This document shows, piece after piece, positions 1-6,830 of a stretch of DNA of 8,614 bases. Below the pieces are notes generated by a model that was not told where the DNA came from, made no database searches, and worked only from the letters and a program-made list of their open reading frames with translations. Position 1 is the stretch's first letter; every line of letters starts with the position of its first letter. This stretch comes from Gammaproteobacteria bacterium (GTDB taxonomy: Bacteria > Pseudomonadota > Gammaproteobacteria > SG8-11). The DNA lies in assembly GCA_016200445.1 (NCBI GenBank), contig JACQEQ010000362.1, positions 1-8,614 of the forward strand. The letters are read 5' to 3'. The translations under genes were made by a program, and so were the position numbers.

Positions 1-32
1 CTGCAATGAAAAGACGTGGCGCGGAAAAAATA

Positions 33-1355
33 TCACCAGCGTTTGAGTAGGCCGGCGCGCAGGCTAGTGTTGGTATCGAGGTAGACATTTCCTGCGGCCC
101 AGCCTGCGGTTTTCCAATCGGTCTCGATATACGTACTCCACTGCGTATGCAGCGGATACACGAAACGTGCGGCAATCCGCCCGCCCAGCGCGCCTTTATT
201 TGTATCGAAGCGTTGCTGTTGCGGTTGTTGCCAAAGGGAGGCTGTTATTGACATATTAAATGGTATTGCAAATGTCCTTATCGGCAGGCGTTGCAGCTCG
301 ACGCTGATGCCCGGAAAGGCGTGGCGCTTATTCCGGTAGTTGTGGATGATGAGCACGGTGTCGATCTGCGTGGTATGCAAAAACAGATTGGCATCGATGC
401 TGTAACCGAATGAGGTCAGATGATGGCGCAGCGTCGCGTTCCAGCGCAGCGCAGAGTCGTCCACTGGATTCATGGCGGTATTACTGTTGTGGTTAAACAA
501 GAACGGGTCGATTAAATTCAACAGTGAAAGATCGCGTTGGCGCCGCAGGTAGCTGCGTTCCGCGCCGCTGAGATCCGACCACGAAATATAACGATCAATG
601 CCGACGCCCGATGGATGCACGCCACGCTGGGCATAGGGTTCGTTGGGGCGATGCAGATCGTATACCCAGGCGGTACAGTCCAGTCCGGTGAAGTCACGTT
701 TTGGCACGTTGGTGCCGTCCTGGCGATTGAATTCAGCCGTCAACGTGTCGGAGTCTTGACCGGCACAGGTGTCGAGATAGGCGATGGAGTTAAGCGCGTT
801 CATCCATAATAAGAAGCCGTTGGCGTTACGCACTCCGGTAAAAAACACGTCGTTTTCCAGCGCTAAGTTGAATTCGTACTGAGCTTCGATGCCGGCAGCG
901 CTCAGCCGTACGAACTCCGCCGGGTGATTTAGTTTGAGTTGCTCCAGGCCGGCGTCGGTAACGTGACTGACCGCAATCGAATCCGAGAACACCGGCAGGT
1001 TGTAGACGTCGTTGTAACTCTTGATGCCGCGCCTGCCCATTACCGCGCGATGCCACTCTTCGTGCAGCCACGAATCGCCCAAAGGCATCCAGGTCATGAC
1101 AATATCGAAACCGATGGTGCTGGCTAACCGCCAGCCGGGTTTGGCGGAAAACTCGTGTGCCAGCTCATGATGCGCGAACTGATACACGTCTTTGGACCAG
1201 AGCAACGACTGACGCATGCTGGGCGCGGTGTAGCCGTTACTAAAATTATAATGTGCGTCGAGCAGCGGCAGGTCGAATACCGGGGGTGAATATTCTGCAC
1301 TGTCTGCAAAAGCTGGCGACGCAACCAGACACATGAGGGGGATGAGGTAGCGCAT
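33..1355 (-). CDS. Exported protein with two HExxH motifs and a beta-barrel-like C-terminus (putative outer-membrane metallopeptidase-like protein)
   Basis: No named family is recognised. The start at 1355 gives a 440-aa protein with a good signal peptide (MRYLIPLMCLVASPAFA, cleavage near residue 17). A longer reading from 1439 would overlap the preceding gene and bury the signal peptide, so it was rejected; no strong ribosome binding site is visible at either. The N-terminal half carries two zinc-peptidase-style HExxH motifs, HELAH at residues 63-67 and HEEWH at 98-102. A glutamate in GIEAQ (E157) lies 59 residues after H98, a spacing that would suit a gluzincin third ligand. C197 and C227 could form a disulfide. 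From about residue 303 alternating polar/hydrophobic strands run to a C-terminal Trp (LLKRW), as in outer-membrane barrels. The gene starts 50 bases after the His-rich exported protein and is probably in the same transcript. Peptidase activity and outer-membrane location are inferences; a catalytically inactive barrel protein is an alternative. Confidence 0.7.
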   Translation of the reverse strand: MRYLIPLMCLVASPAFADSAEYSPPVFDLPLLDAHYNFSNGYTAPSMRQSLLWSKDVYQFAHHELAHEFSAKPGWRLASTIGFDIVMTWMPLGDSWLHEEWHRAVMGRRGIKSYNDVYNLPVFSDSIAVSHVTDAGLEQLKLNHPAEFVRLSAAGIEAQYEFNLALENDVFFTGVRNANGFLLWMNALNSIAYLDTCAGQDSDTLTAEFNRQDGTNVPKRDFTGLDCTAWVYDLHRPNEPYAQRGVHPSGVGIDRYISWSDLSGAERSYLRRQRDLSLLNLIDPFLFNHNSNTAMNPVDDSALRWNATLRHHLTSFGYSIDANLFLHTTQIDTVLIIHNYRNKRHAFPGISVELQRLPIRTFAIPFNMSITASLWQQPQQQRFDTNKGALGGRIAARFVYPLHTQWSTYIETDWKTAGWAAGNVYLDTNTSLRAGLLKRW

Positions 1356-1405
1356 GTGCTGGTTTAGGCTGAGCTTGCTAAATCGATCCCGTGTGCAACT
1401 GGCAG

Positions 1406-1999
1406 CTAATGCGGTATCTGCCCCTTGGCCAGTGCCCAATGATGCGCCGCATGGTGATTGCCCTCGGCCATGATGCCGATGTAGCCGAGCGCGCGCAGTT
1501 TGTCGACCTGGCTGGCGTCGTCGCTGGTTACGCGTAGTTTGTATTTGTCTTTGTCCTTGCTGGCCGTCATGTCCCAGCCAGTTTCAGCTTTAAGAATTTT
1601 CGGATGCGCGTTAAATACACGATCCAACGCAGGTATTGCACTGGGTAGGGTTGCGCGTACTGTCAACTCAATACCTTTGTCGATGAACTTCTGCGCAACG
1701 ACATCCACGTGTTCCGCCATGTGGTTCATGTCGAGCAAATGTTGGCGAAGTGGTTCAAGGTTGACTTTTTTCCAATCGGTGGACGGGTCGGCTTCGAGTT
1801 TACGCAGCACTTCTTGGATGGCGCCGAAAACAGCATTGCCGGGAGCCTCGAGCGACATTACGGCAGCGTCGTGCGACGGCATATGATGCGATTCGGCGGG
1901 CGTGGGTGTCGGGGTCTCGCCGTGCGCAGTACTCCAGGCCACCATTAAGATAAGGGCGCTCATTCGATAGCCGCGATTCGAGTTCGACGCATTTTTCAT
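1406..1999 (-). CDS. His-rich exported protein of unknown function
   Basis: A 197-aa protein whose first 27 residues look like a Sec signal peptide (basic MKNASNSNRGYR, hydrophobic MSALILMVAW, cleavage after AHG). The ATG at 1999 is preferred. An ATG at 2008 is in frame but lies only two bases from the GGAG sequence, which is about 11 bases from 1999. The mature protein has a TP-rich linker, then a helical region (about 55-105: AIQEVLRKLEADPSTDW, LRQHLLDMNHM) and a mixed domain. It ends in LRALGYIGIMAEG followed by NHHAAHHW (181-188). Histidines also cluster at 38-43 (HHMPSH) and 87-97. The layout suggests a periplasmic metal-binding protein and resembles a family of conserved hypothetical proteobacterial proteins with an HHxxHH tail, but I cannot name it. 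It lies between the large flavoprotein gene (85-base gap) and the HExxH protein gene (50-base gap). Metal binding is inference. Confidence 0.75.
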   Translation of the reverse strand: MKNASNSNRGYRMSALILMVAWSTAHGETPTPTPAESHHMPSHDAAVMSLEAPGNAVFGAIQEVLRKLEADPSTDWKKVNLEPLRQHLLDMNHMAEHVDVVAQKFIDKGIELTVRATLPSAIPALDRVFNAHPKILKAETGWDMTASKDKDKYKLRVTSDDASQVDKLRALGYIGIMAEGNHHAAHHWALAKGQIPH

Positions 2000-2084
2000 A
2001 ACTGACATTTCTCCGTGTAAACAACATGGAACGGTTGGGGATTTAGAGTAGTTGGCCGGTGCGGTGCTGAAACGGCGTGCGTCG

Positions 2085-5000
2085 CTAAACGCGCGGAACC
2101 TCGCCGTACGCAAACAAATGATCCAGCCACAGGTTAGTCAAGCGTTCCTGCAATCGGTTCTGCGCCAGGCGTTCATCGAGGTTATCCAGATCGACAATAT
2201 CGAGGGGTTGATCCTGCCAGGAGCAACCGAACACCGCTTTGGTGCGCTTGCCGGTGGCGGGATCGATCTGCCATTGCAGGCATTGCGAGCACACGCCTTT
2301 GAGCATGCATTGCATCGGCGTGTTGATCGAGCCGATGACTTCGGCCGGTCCTTTGACGAATACTGATTTCAGTTCTTGTTTGCGCGCATCGCGCAGGGTG
2401 CGGATCAGGCACGGGTCGCCGATGACCAGCAATCGGTCCACGTCTTGAATTTTTATCGCGGTTTCACCCAGCGCACCTTGTGCATAGCGTTGTATTGCGT
2501 TGACGATGGAATCGTTCAGTGCGCGGTCTTGCGCGCGCTGCGGTGCCGGTGCAGCACCGGTTGTCGTGACCCATACAATGCAATCCGCCGCGTGTTCCAG
2601 TTCGCGCTGGTAAAAAATAGCTTGCGCGCTATCGAATACCGCGAAGTACAGCACGCGACTGCCTTGTGCGCGCAGCGCAGGACCGACCCCCATGATGTGC
2701 GGCACGCTGAGCGGCCCGCCGACGACCATCACAGTTTCGGGAATGTCGTCGGGAATGCGCGTGCGTACGCCGCCCGGTCCCATCAGCGACACCGGGTCGC
2801 CGGGGTTGAGCGTGGCAACCAGGCGGCTGCTGGCGCCGCCTTCGATGGCGAGCAGCGAAACCGTGCCCGCAGTATTGTCAATATGTGCTCCCGTGAGCGC
2901 AAGCGCTTCGGTTTGCAATGCGGTTCCGGCGACGACCGGCGCGAAGGTTTCGAAGTTCTGCAAGCGGAAAAACTGCCAAGGACGAAAACGCTGCACCGCC
3001 AGCGGCGCGCGGATTTTCAGCTCGACGACATGCGCGTGCACGCGTTTGACGCCGATCACTTGCGCTTGCAACTGATCGGCGATGCGCGCGCGAAACGTGT
3101 GATATTCGCCGCTGTTGCCGAGCTGCTGCGCACGCGCACCGAACGATTGCATGATTTTCGGATAGATGCGATAGCCCGACGCAATGGCTTTCACCACGCT
3201 GCCGTTAAACACCGGATGAGTATCGCCGATGAAGCTCACGCGCTTGTCAGCATTGCTATACGACGTGAACGCGCCGAAGTCTTCGGTTTTGCAGTGAGCG
3301 GCGACCGCGACCGGGAGCAGCTCGCTGCCGTGCGCGGCAAAAGTTTTGTAAAAACCGCGTTCCTTGGCGAAGTGTTCCTTGTGCTCGAACGAGTACGCAA
3401 CATTGGGCCGGGCGCCGGTCGCGACTAATATCGCACGCGCTGGTAACACGACTTCGCCGCCAGCTTCGCGCGCGCAGACCAATGCTTCGGCGTGCCCGTG
3501 CGCATCCACACGTACCGACCTTGGCTCCAAACCTTCGGCGTAAAAAATACCTTCTTCTAACGCTTTAATTACTTCTTCGTGATTACGCGTATAGGCCGGT
3601 GAATCTTTGATCGAACGCCGATAGGCGATGGTGACGCCGCCCCACGCATGGAGTAGCGCAATGAAATCCGGCGCGCGTTGTTCCTGCTCCGCTTGTGCAC
3701 GTTCGGCTCGCACCGCGCGGCCATGGTGCAAATATTCGTCGAGGATGGCTTGCGATGGGATGTCGAGGCGCGCGTGAATGCGTTCGACGCCAAATTGGGT
3801 TTTGAGTTGCTCGTAACGTGCGAGTATTTTCTCCACTTGCACGATGTAATACGCCTGCACCTCGGTGGCGGTATCCACGCCCGTGAGTCCGCCGCCGATG
3901 ACGACCGCCGGTAAGCGAATCTGCAAATTGGCCAGACTGTTTTCCTTGGCTGCACCGGTCAATTGCAAGGCCATCAGAAAATCGTTGGCCTGGCGCATGC
4001 CGGGCGCGAGCGAGCCAGGTATTGGCAAGGCTTGCGGTAACCCGGCTCCGACCGCGATGGCAAGGTGATCGAAGCCCAGCTCCCACGCATTTTCGACCGT
4101 GATGGTGCCGCCGAAACGTACGCCGCCGAACACCTGAAAATGCGCGCGGCGCGCCAGCGTCAGATAAATCAATTTCAAGAAGTTTTTGTCCCAGCGCACG
4201 GTGATGCCGTATTCGGCTACGCCGCCAAAGCCGGTCATCACGCGCGTATCGAGATTTTCTTCGAGGCCGGCATAACTACGCACTGGATTGTTGATCAGCG
4301 ACAGGGGTAGAGGCTCGACTTTTAATCCTTCGATGCCGACCACCGCGCAGCCTTCCTGCAACAAATGATGCGCCAGCGTGAAACCGCTGGGGCCCATCCC
4401 GGCGATCAACACCTTGAATCCGTTGTACGGCTTCATTACATATTGTTCGCGGCGCAGCGGATTCCAGCGCGTCAGCAAGTCGTAAATTTCTACGCCCCAC
4501 GGCAGGCCGAGCACGTCGGTCAGCACCCGCGTTTCGATTTCGGGTATGTTGACCGGCTCCTGTTTCTGATAAATGCAGGCCTTCATACAATCGTTGCAGA
4601 TACGGTGGCCGGTGGCGGGGCACATCGGGTTGTCGACCATCACCATCGCCAGCGCTGCGATGCTGAAGCCATCGCGCTTCAACAAGTGCATCTCGGAAAT
4701 TTTTTCACTCAAGGGGCAGCCGGTCATGGTCACACCGAGCGGATTTTTTTTCAGGCCCTTGTCAGGCTCGCCTTTTTTCTCGGGAAAGCCTTTCGAGCAA
4801 AAATCGCCGGCATGGTCGTGACAATAAATGCAGTAGTTCACTTCGCTTTGCACGTTGCGCGCATCGCTGCGCGGATCGGTCAATTTGAAGCCGTCGCGGG
4901 CGCGGTAATGGTGCGGCGGGCTTTGCATCCGGCCGATGCGGTCAGCGGGAATTTTAACCAGGGGTACGAGGTTGTCATGGTCGGTGGGTTGCGGCAATTT

Positions 5001-5564
5001 GAAGCTGACCCAGCGCCGCGTCGCGGCGCGGCCTTCCGGCACGGTGAGGGCGCGGATGCACCAGCGGGTGAGTTGTTCGATCTCGTCTTTGAATTGTTCG
5101 GTGTCAGTGAGGATCTGCTGCGCGAATTTTGCGATGGCCAGTTCGCGATCAGGTTGTGAGGTATCGATCCGCGAGTTCAGCCAGGTATCCAACGCGCTGA
5201 AACTTTCCAGCTCATCTTTGGCAAGCAAGCGGCGGCGCGCACGGCGCTGCACGAATTGTTTTTTGAACACGAACACCGGATCGTGCGCCAGTGTTGCGTC
5301 GCGCAGTAAAGCCACCTCATGTGTGACGCCAAACAGGGTGCTGACAAATTCTTCCAGCAGTGGCGCGCAGGCCAGTAATAAGGCGCTTTCTTCCAGCGCG
5401 GGGAAAGTTTGTGCACCGCTACGGTAAGCGCGTAGCGCGTCGTGTTGCTGTGGGTGTTTGGCCTGTAATTGCGCTAAAAATACGCTGTCGAGACGCTGCA
5501 GACCGTGCGCGTCAAATAGATCGCGGTAGGAAAATCCGGTGAGGCCCAGGTTCAGTTGTTCCAT
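2085..5564 (-). CDS. Single-chain NfnB-NfnA-like (GltD + PyrK/FNR) iron-sulfur flavoprotein oxidoreductase
   Basis: A cytoplasmic 1159-aa redox enzyme. Residues 1-240 are mostly helical and match nothing I recognise. A GltD/NfnB-like part follows: C245, C248, C256, C283 and C315, C323, C326, C330 can hold two [4Fe-4S] clusters. The FAD site is GMGPSG (389-394) with E412 ending the second strand. The NAD(P) site is GGGLTG (557-562), interrupted by a helical insert (about 570-640). ATGARPN (715-721) and FIGD...A..SG (778-797) are the usual later flavoprotein motifs. From about 832 a PyrK/NfnA/FNR-like part begins: PGDPVSLMGPGG (921-932), NAD-binding VMVVGGPLSVPHI (945-957), and a [2Fe-2S] set C1086, C1092, C1095, C1114. 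The content equals fused NfnAB, the ferredoxin-dependent bifurcating transhydrogenase, but the true electron donors and acceptors are unknown. The start at 5564 begins MEQLNLGL; the ribosome binding site (TGGAA) is weak. A plain glutamate-synthase-like or sulfide-dehydrogenase-like role is an alternative. Confidence 0.88.
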   Translation of the reverse strand: MEQLNLGLTGFSYRDLFDAHGLQRLDSVFLAQLQAKHPQQHDALRAYRSGAQTFPALEESALLLACAPLLEEFVSTLFGVTHEVALLRDATLAHDPVFVFKKQFVQRRARRRLLAKDELESFSALDTWLNSRIDTSQPDRELAIAKFAQQILTDTEQFKDEIEQLTRWCIRALTVPEGRAATRRWVSFKLPQPTDHDNLVPLVKIPADRIGRMQSPPHHYRARDGFKLTDPRSDARNVQSEVNYCIYCHDHAGDFCSKGFPEKKGEPDKGLKKNPLGVTMTGCPLSEKISEMHLLKRDGFSIAALAMVMVDNPMCPATGHRICNDCMKACIYQKQEPVNIPEIETRVLTDVLGLPWGVEIYDLLTRWNPLRREQYVMKPYNGFKVLIAGMGPSGFTLAHHLLQEGCAVVGIEGLKVEPLPLSLINNPVRSYAGLEENLDTRVMTGFGGVAEYGITVRWDKNFLKLIYLTLARRAHFQVFGGVRFGGTITVENAWELGFDHLAIAVGAGLPQALPIPGSLAPGMRQANDFLMALQLTGAAKENSLANLQIRLPAVVIGGGLTGVDTATEVQAYYIVQVEKILARYEQLKTQFGVERIHARLDIPSQAILDEYLHHGRAVRAERAQAEQEQRAPDFIALLHAWGGVTIAYRRSIKDSPAYTRNHEEVIKALEEGIFYAEGLEPRSVRVDAHGHAEALVCAREAGGEVVLPARAILVATGARPNVAYSFEHKEHFAKERGFYKTFAAHGSELLPVAVAAHCKTEDFGAFTSYSNADKRVSFIGDTHPVFNGSVVKAIASGYRIYPKIMQSFGARAQQLGNSGEYHTFRARIADQLQAQVIGVKRVHAHVVELKIRAPLAVQRFRPWQFFRLQNFETFAPVVAGTALQTEALALTGAHIDNTAGTVSLLAIEGGASSRLVATLNPGDPVSLMGPGGVRTRIPDDIPETVMVVGGPLSVPHIMGVGPALRAQGSRVLYFAVFDSAQAIFYQRELEHAADCIVWVTTTGAAPAPQRAQDRALNDSIVNAIQRYAQGALGETAIKIQDVDRLLVIGDPCLIRTLRDARKQELKSVFVKGPAEVIGSINTPMQCMLKGVCSQCLQWQIDPATGKRTKAVFGCSWQDQPLDIVDLDNLDERLAQNRLQERLTNLWLDHLFAYGEVPRV

Positions 5565-5595
5565 GCGGGTTCCAGTGCGAGAGAGCGAAGGCGGT

Positions 5596-5625
5596 ATTGT
5601 ACACACACCCTCCGCTCGCTGTCGG
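5596..5625 (-). promoter_or_regulatory. Candidate sigma-70 promoter for the large flavoprotein gene
   Basis: Read on the minus strand, TACAAT (5596-5601) is a good -10 match. CCGACA (5620-5625) is a partial match to TTGACA, with an 18-base spacer. It lies about 32 bases upstream of the start codon at 5564. The match is by eye and the -35 is weak. The surrounding gap (5565-5701) has no other gene and no clear terminator for the small gene upstream. Confidence 0.35.
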
Positions 5626-5701
5626 CAGCGCAATCGTTCACGCTACAACTCCGGACTGGTACCGCGCACTCAGCTAGTAACCGCTGGAATTCAACATTAA
5701 G

Positions 5702-6013
5702 TTAGTTGGACTTAACCACGTGCGTATTCGACGTGCCGGTCGCGCGTTTCGAACCGCCAGCCACAGCGTGCGCGAGTGATTTTCTAAGCCAATCCAATTC
5801 CGCGCGTAGCCGCGAGAGCTCAAATTCGCGCGCTTGTTTTTCCAGCGGGTGCTCGATCCCGTTGAGGGTGGCTGTCAATTCTGTCCAATAGCGGCGCAGT
5901 TCGTAGAGTGGAATGACCATGCTGCCGGTACCCAAGCGCTTTTGCCATTCTTTGCCGGCAACTTCGAGTTGTTGCCAGAGTAGTGCAGCTTTTTTGTTTT
6001 GAGCTTCATTCAT
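5702..6013 (-). CDS. Small helical protein of unknown function
   Basis: A 103-aa protein with no signal peptide and no membrane segment. The start at 6013 is fixed by a strong Shine-Dalgarno, GGAGGAG, six bases upstream; an in-frame ATG at 6028 would put that sequence inside the gene. The sequence is almost all helix: residues 1-32 and 42-88 are amphipathic, rich in Leu, Glu, Arg and Trp (for example LRAELDWLRKSL), with a short GTGSMVIP break between them. A flexible Gly/Ser/Thr/Lys tail starts after about residue 90. A coiled-coil or helical-bundle adaptor fits, and a phasin-like granule protein is one possibility, but I see no diagnostic motif. It is transcribed divergently from the quinone reductase gene across a 187-base gap and sits upstream of the large flavoprotein gene on the same strand, 137 bases away. 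Confidence 0.7.
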   Translation of the reverse strand: MNEAQNKKAALLWQQLEVAGKEWQKRLGTGSMVIPLYELRRYWTELTATLNGIEHPLEKQAREFELSRLRAELDWLRKSLAHAVAGGSKRATGTSNTHVVKSN

Positions 6014-6074
6014 GCGGTACTCCTCCAAATTAGGGTCTTTCCAGGATTTACTTTAGCCGCGCTGTCTTAACGAG

Positions 6075-6087
6075 AACTTTAAAAGTT
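6075..6087. promoter_or_regulatory. Palindrome in the divergent promoter region
   Basis: AACTTT-A-AAAGTT is a perfect inverted repeat with 6-base arms. It lies in the 187-base gap between the divergent genes starting at 6013 (minus) and 6201 (plus). A related TTAAAGTT half-like sequence occurs at 6113-6120. It could be an operator, but AT-rich palindromes of this size also occur by chance. Confidence 0.3.
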
Positions 6088-6166
6088 TCAAATGACACCC
6101 GGACGTGCGTTCTTAAAGTTAGTGATCGATTCGTTGTGGATAGTACGCAGTTACTACTGAGACGAT

Positions 6167-6181
6167 TCGAGCAACACTCGA
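6167..6181. promoter_or_regulatory. Inverted repeat just upstream of the quinone reductase ribosome binding site
   Basis: TCGAG-CAACA-CTCGA has perfect 5-base arms and a 5-base centre, ending six bases before the AAAGGA ribosome binding site of the gene at 6201. The left arm belongs to a second copy of CGATTCG (6127-6133 and 6163-6169). The position suits a repressor operator or a small hairpin in the 5' leader. Support is by position only. Confidence 0.3.
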
Positions 6182-6200
6182 CCTCAAAAGGAATCCTGCC

Positions 6201-6788
6201 ATGTCCAAAAATATCACCATCATTCAGGGCCACCCCGACCCCAGCGGAAAACCGTTTGGTTACGCACTCGCGCGCGCTTATGCCGACGGCGCGCGTGCTG
6301 CAGGGCATACGGTGCGTCTTATTGAGGTAGCGCAGCTCGACTTTGAATTATTACGCAGCAAAAATGACTTTTACAAGGGGACAGCGCCGCCCTCGATCCG
6401 TGCGGCACAGGACGTCATTACCTGGGCCGAGCATCTGGTATTTTTCTACCCGCTGTGGCTGGGCGAGATGCCCGCGCTGTTGAAAGGATTTTTAGAGCAG
6501 GTCGCCCGGCCAGGCTTTGCGTTCGAAAATTCATCAGATGAAAAAATGGGCAAGAAATTGCTCACGGGCAAGAGCGCCCGCATCGTCGTGACCATGGGCA
6601 TGCCCGCGTTAATTTATCGTTGGTATTTTCGCGCGCACGGATTAAAGAGCTTGAAGCGCAACATTCTCGGCTTCGTCGGCATCGCGCCAATCACCGACAC
6701 TCTGATTGGCATGATCGAGTCGGATGATGCCCGCCGACGGGAAGCGTGGTTGCAGAAAATGCACATATTGGGACGTGCGGGGCGCTAG
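6201..6788 (+). CDS. NAD(P)H:quinone oxidoreductase-like flavoprotein (Flavodoxin_2 fold)
   Basis: A 195-aa soluble protein of the Flavodoxin_2 family (NQO1, MdaB, KefF and YwrO relatives), which bind FMN or FAD and carry out two-electron reduction of quinones or similar acceptors with NAD(P)H. The first strand and phosphate loop read ITIIQGHPDPSG (5-16). The family's central motif is FFYPLWLGEMPALLKGFLEQV-like at 81-101, followed by PGFAF, and TMGMP lies at 131-135. Length is normal for the family. The start at 6201 has AAAGGA eight to nine bases upstream. A conserved-looking insertion, RWYFRAHGLKSLKRNILGF (140-158), follows TMGMP and resembles the acceptor-side helix seen in relatives. The gene is followed after 42 bases by a TrhA-like membrane protein, likely in one operon. 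The family is confident; the exact substrate is not. Confidence 0.88.
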   Translation: MSKNITIIQGHPDPSGKPFGYALARAYADGARAAGHTVRLIEVAQLDFELLRSKNDFYKGTAPPSIRAAQDVITWAEHLVFFYPLWLGEMPALLKGFLEQVARPGFAFENSSDEKMGKKLLTGKSARIVVTMGMPALIYRWYFRAHGLKSLKRNILGFVGIAPITDTLIGMIESDDARRREAWLQKMHILGRAGR

Positions 6789-6830
6789 GTGTATAAAGGT
6801 GCGATCTCGCCAGAACGGAAAGTAACACGC

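Noticed and set aside
1356..1439. Longer N-terminus for the HExxH protein
   Set aside because: The added residues precede an excellent signal peptide and would overlap the end of the upstream gene.
2376..3428. Plus-strand open frame of 350 codons
   Set aside because: It lies wholly antisense to the large flavoprotein gene, whose domains and motifs are clear. The translation is Arg/His/Ala-rich with no motif and no ribosome binding site.
4365..5159. Plus-strand open frame of 264 codons
   Set aside because: Antisense to the iron-sulfur module of the flavoprotein gene; low-complexity Ala/Arg/His translation typical of a shadow in GC-rich DNA.
5565..5701. Terminator for the small 103-aa gene
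   Set aside because: Only 4- to 5-base pairings such as CAGC/GCTG are present, with no T run on the transcribed strand.
6048..6308. Minus-strand open frame of 86 codons across the divergent promoter region
   Set aside because: It overlaps the well-supported quinone reductase start, has no ribosome binding site and no recognisable protein pattern.
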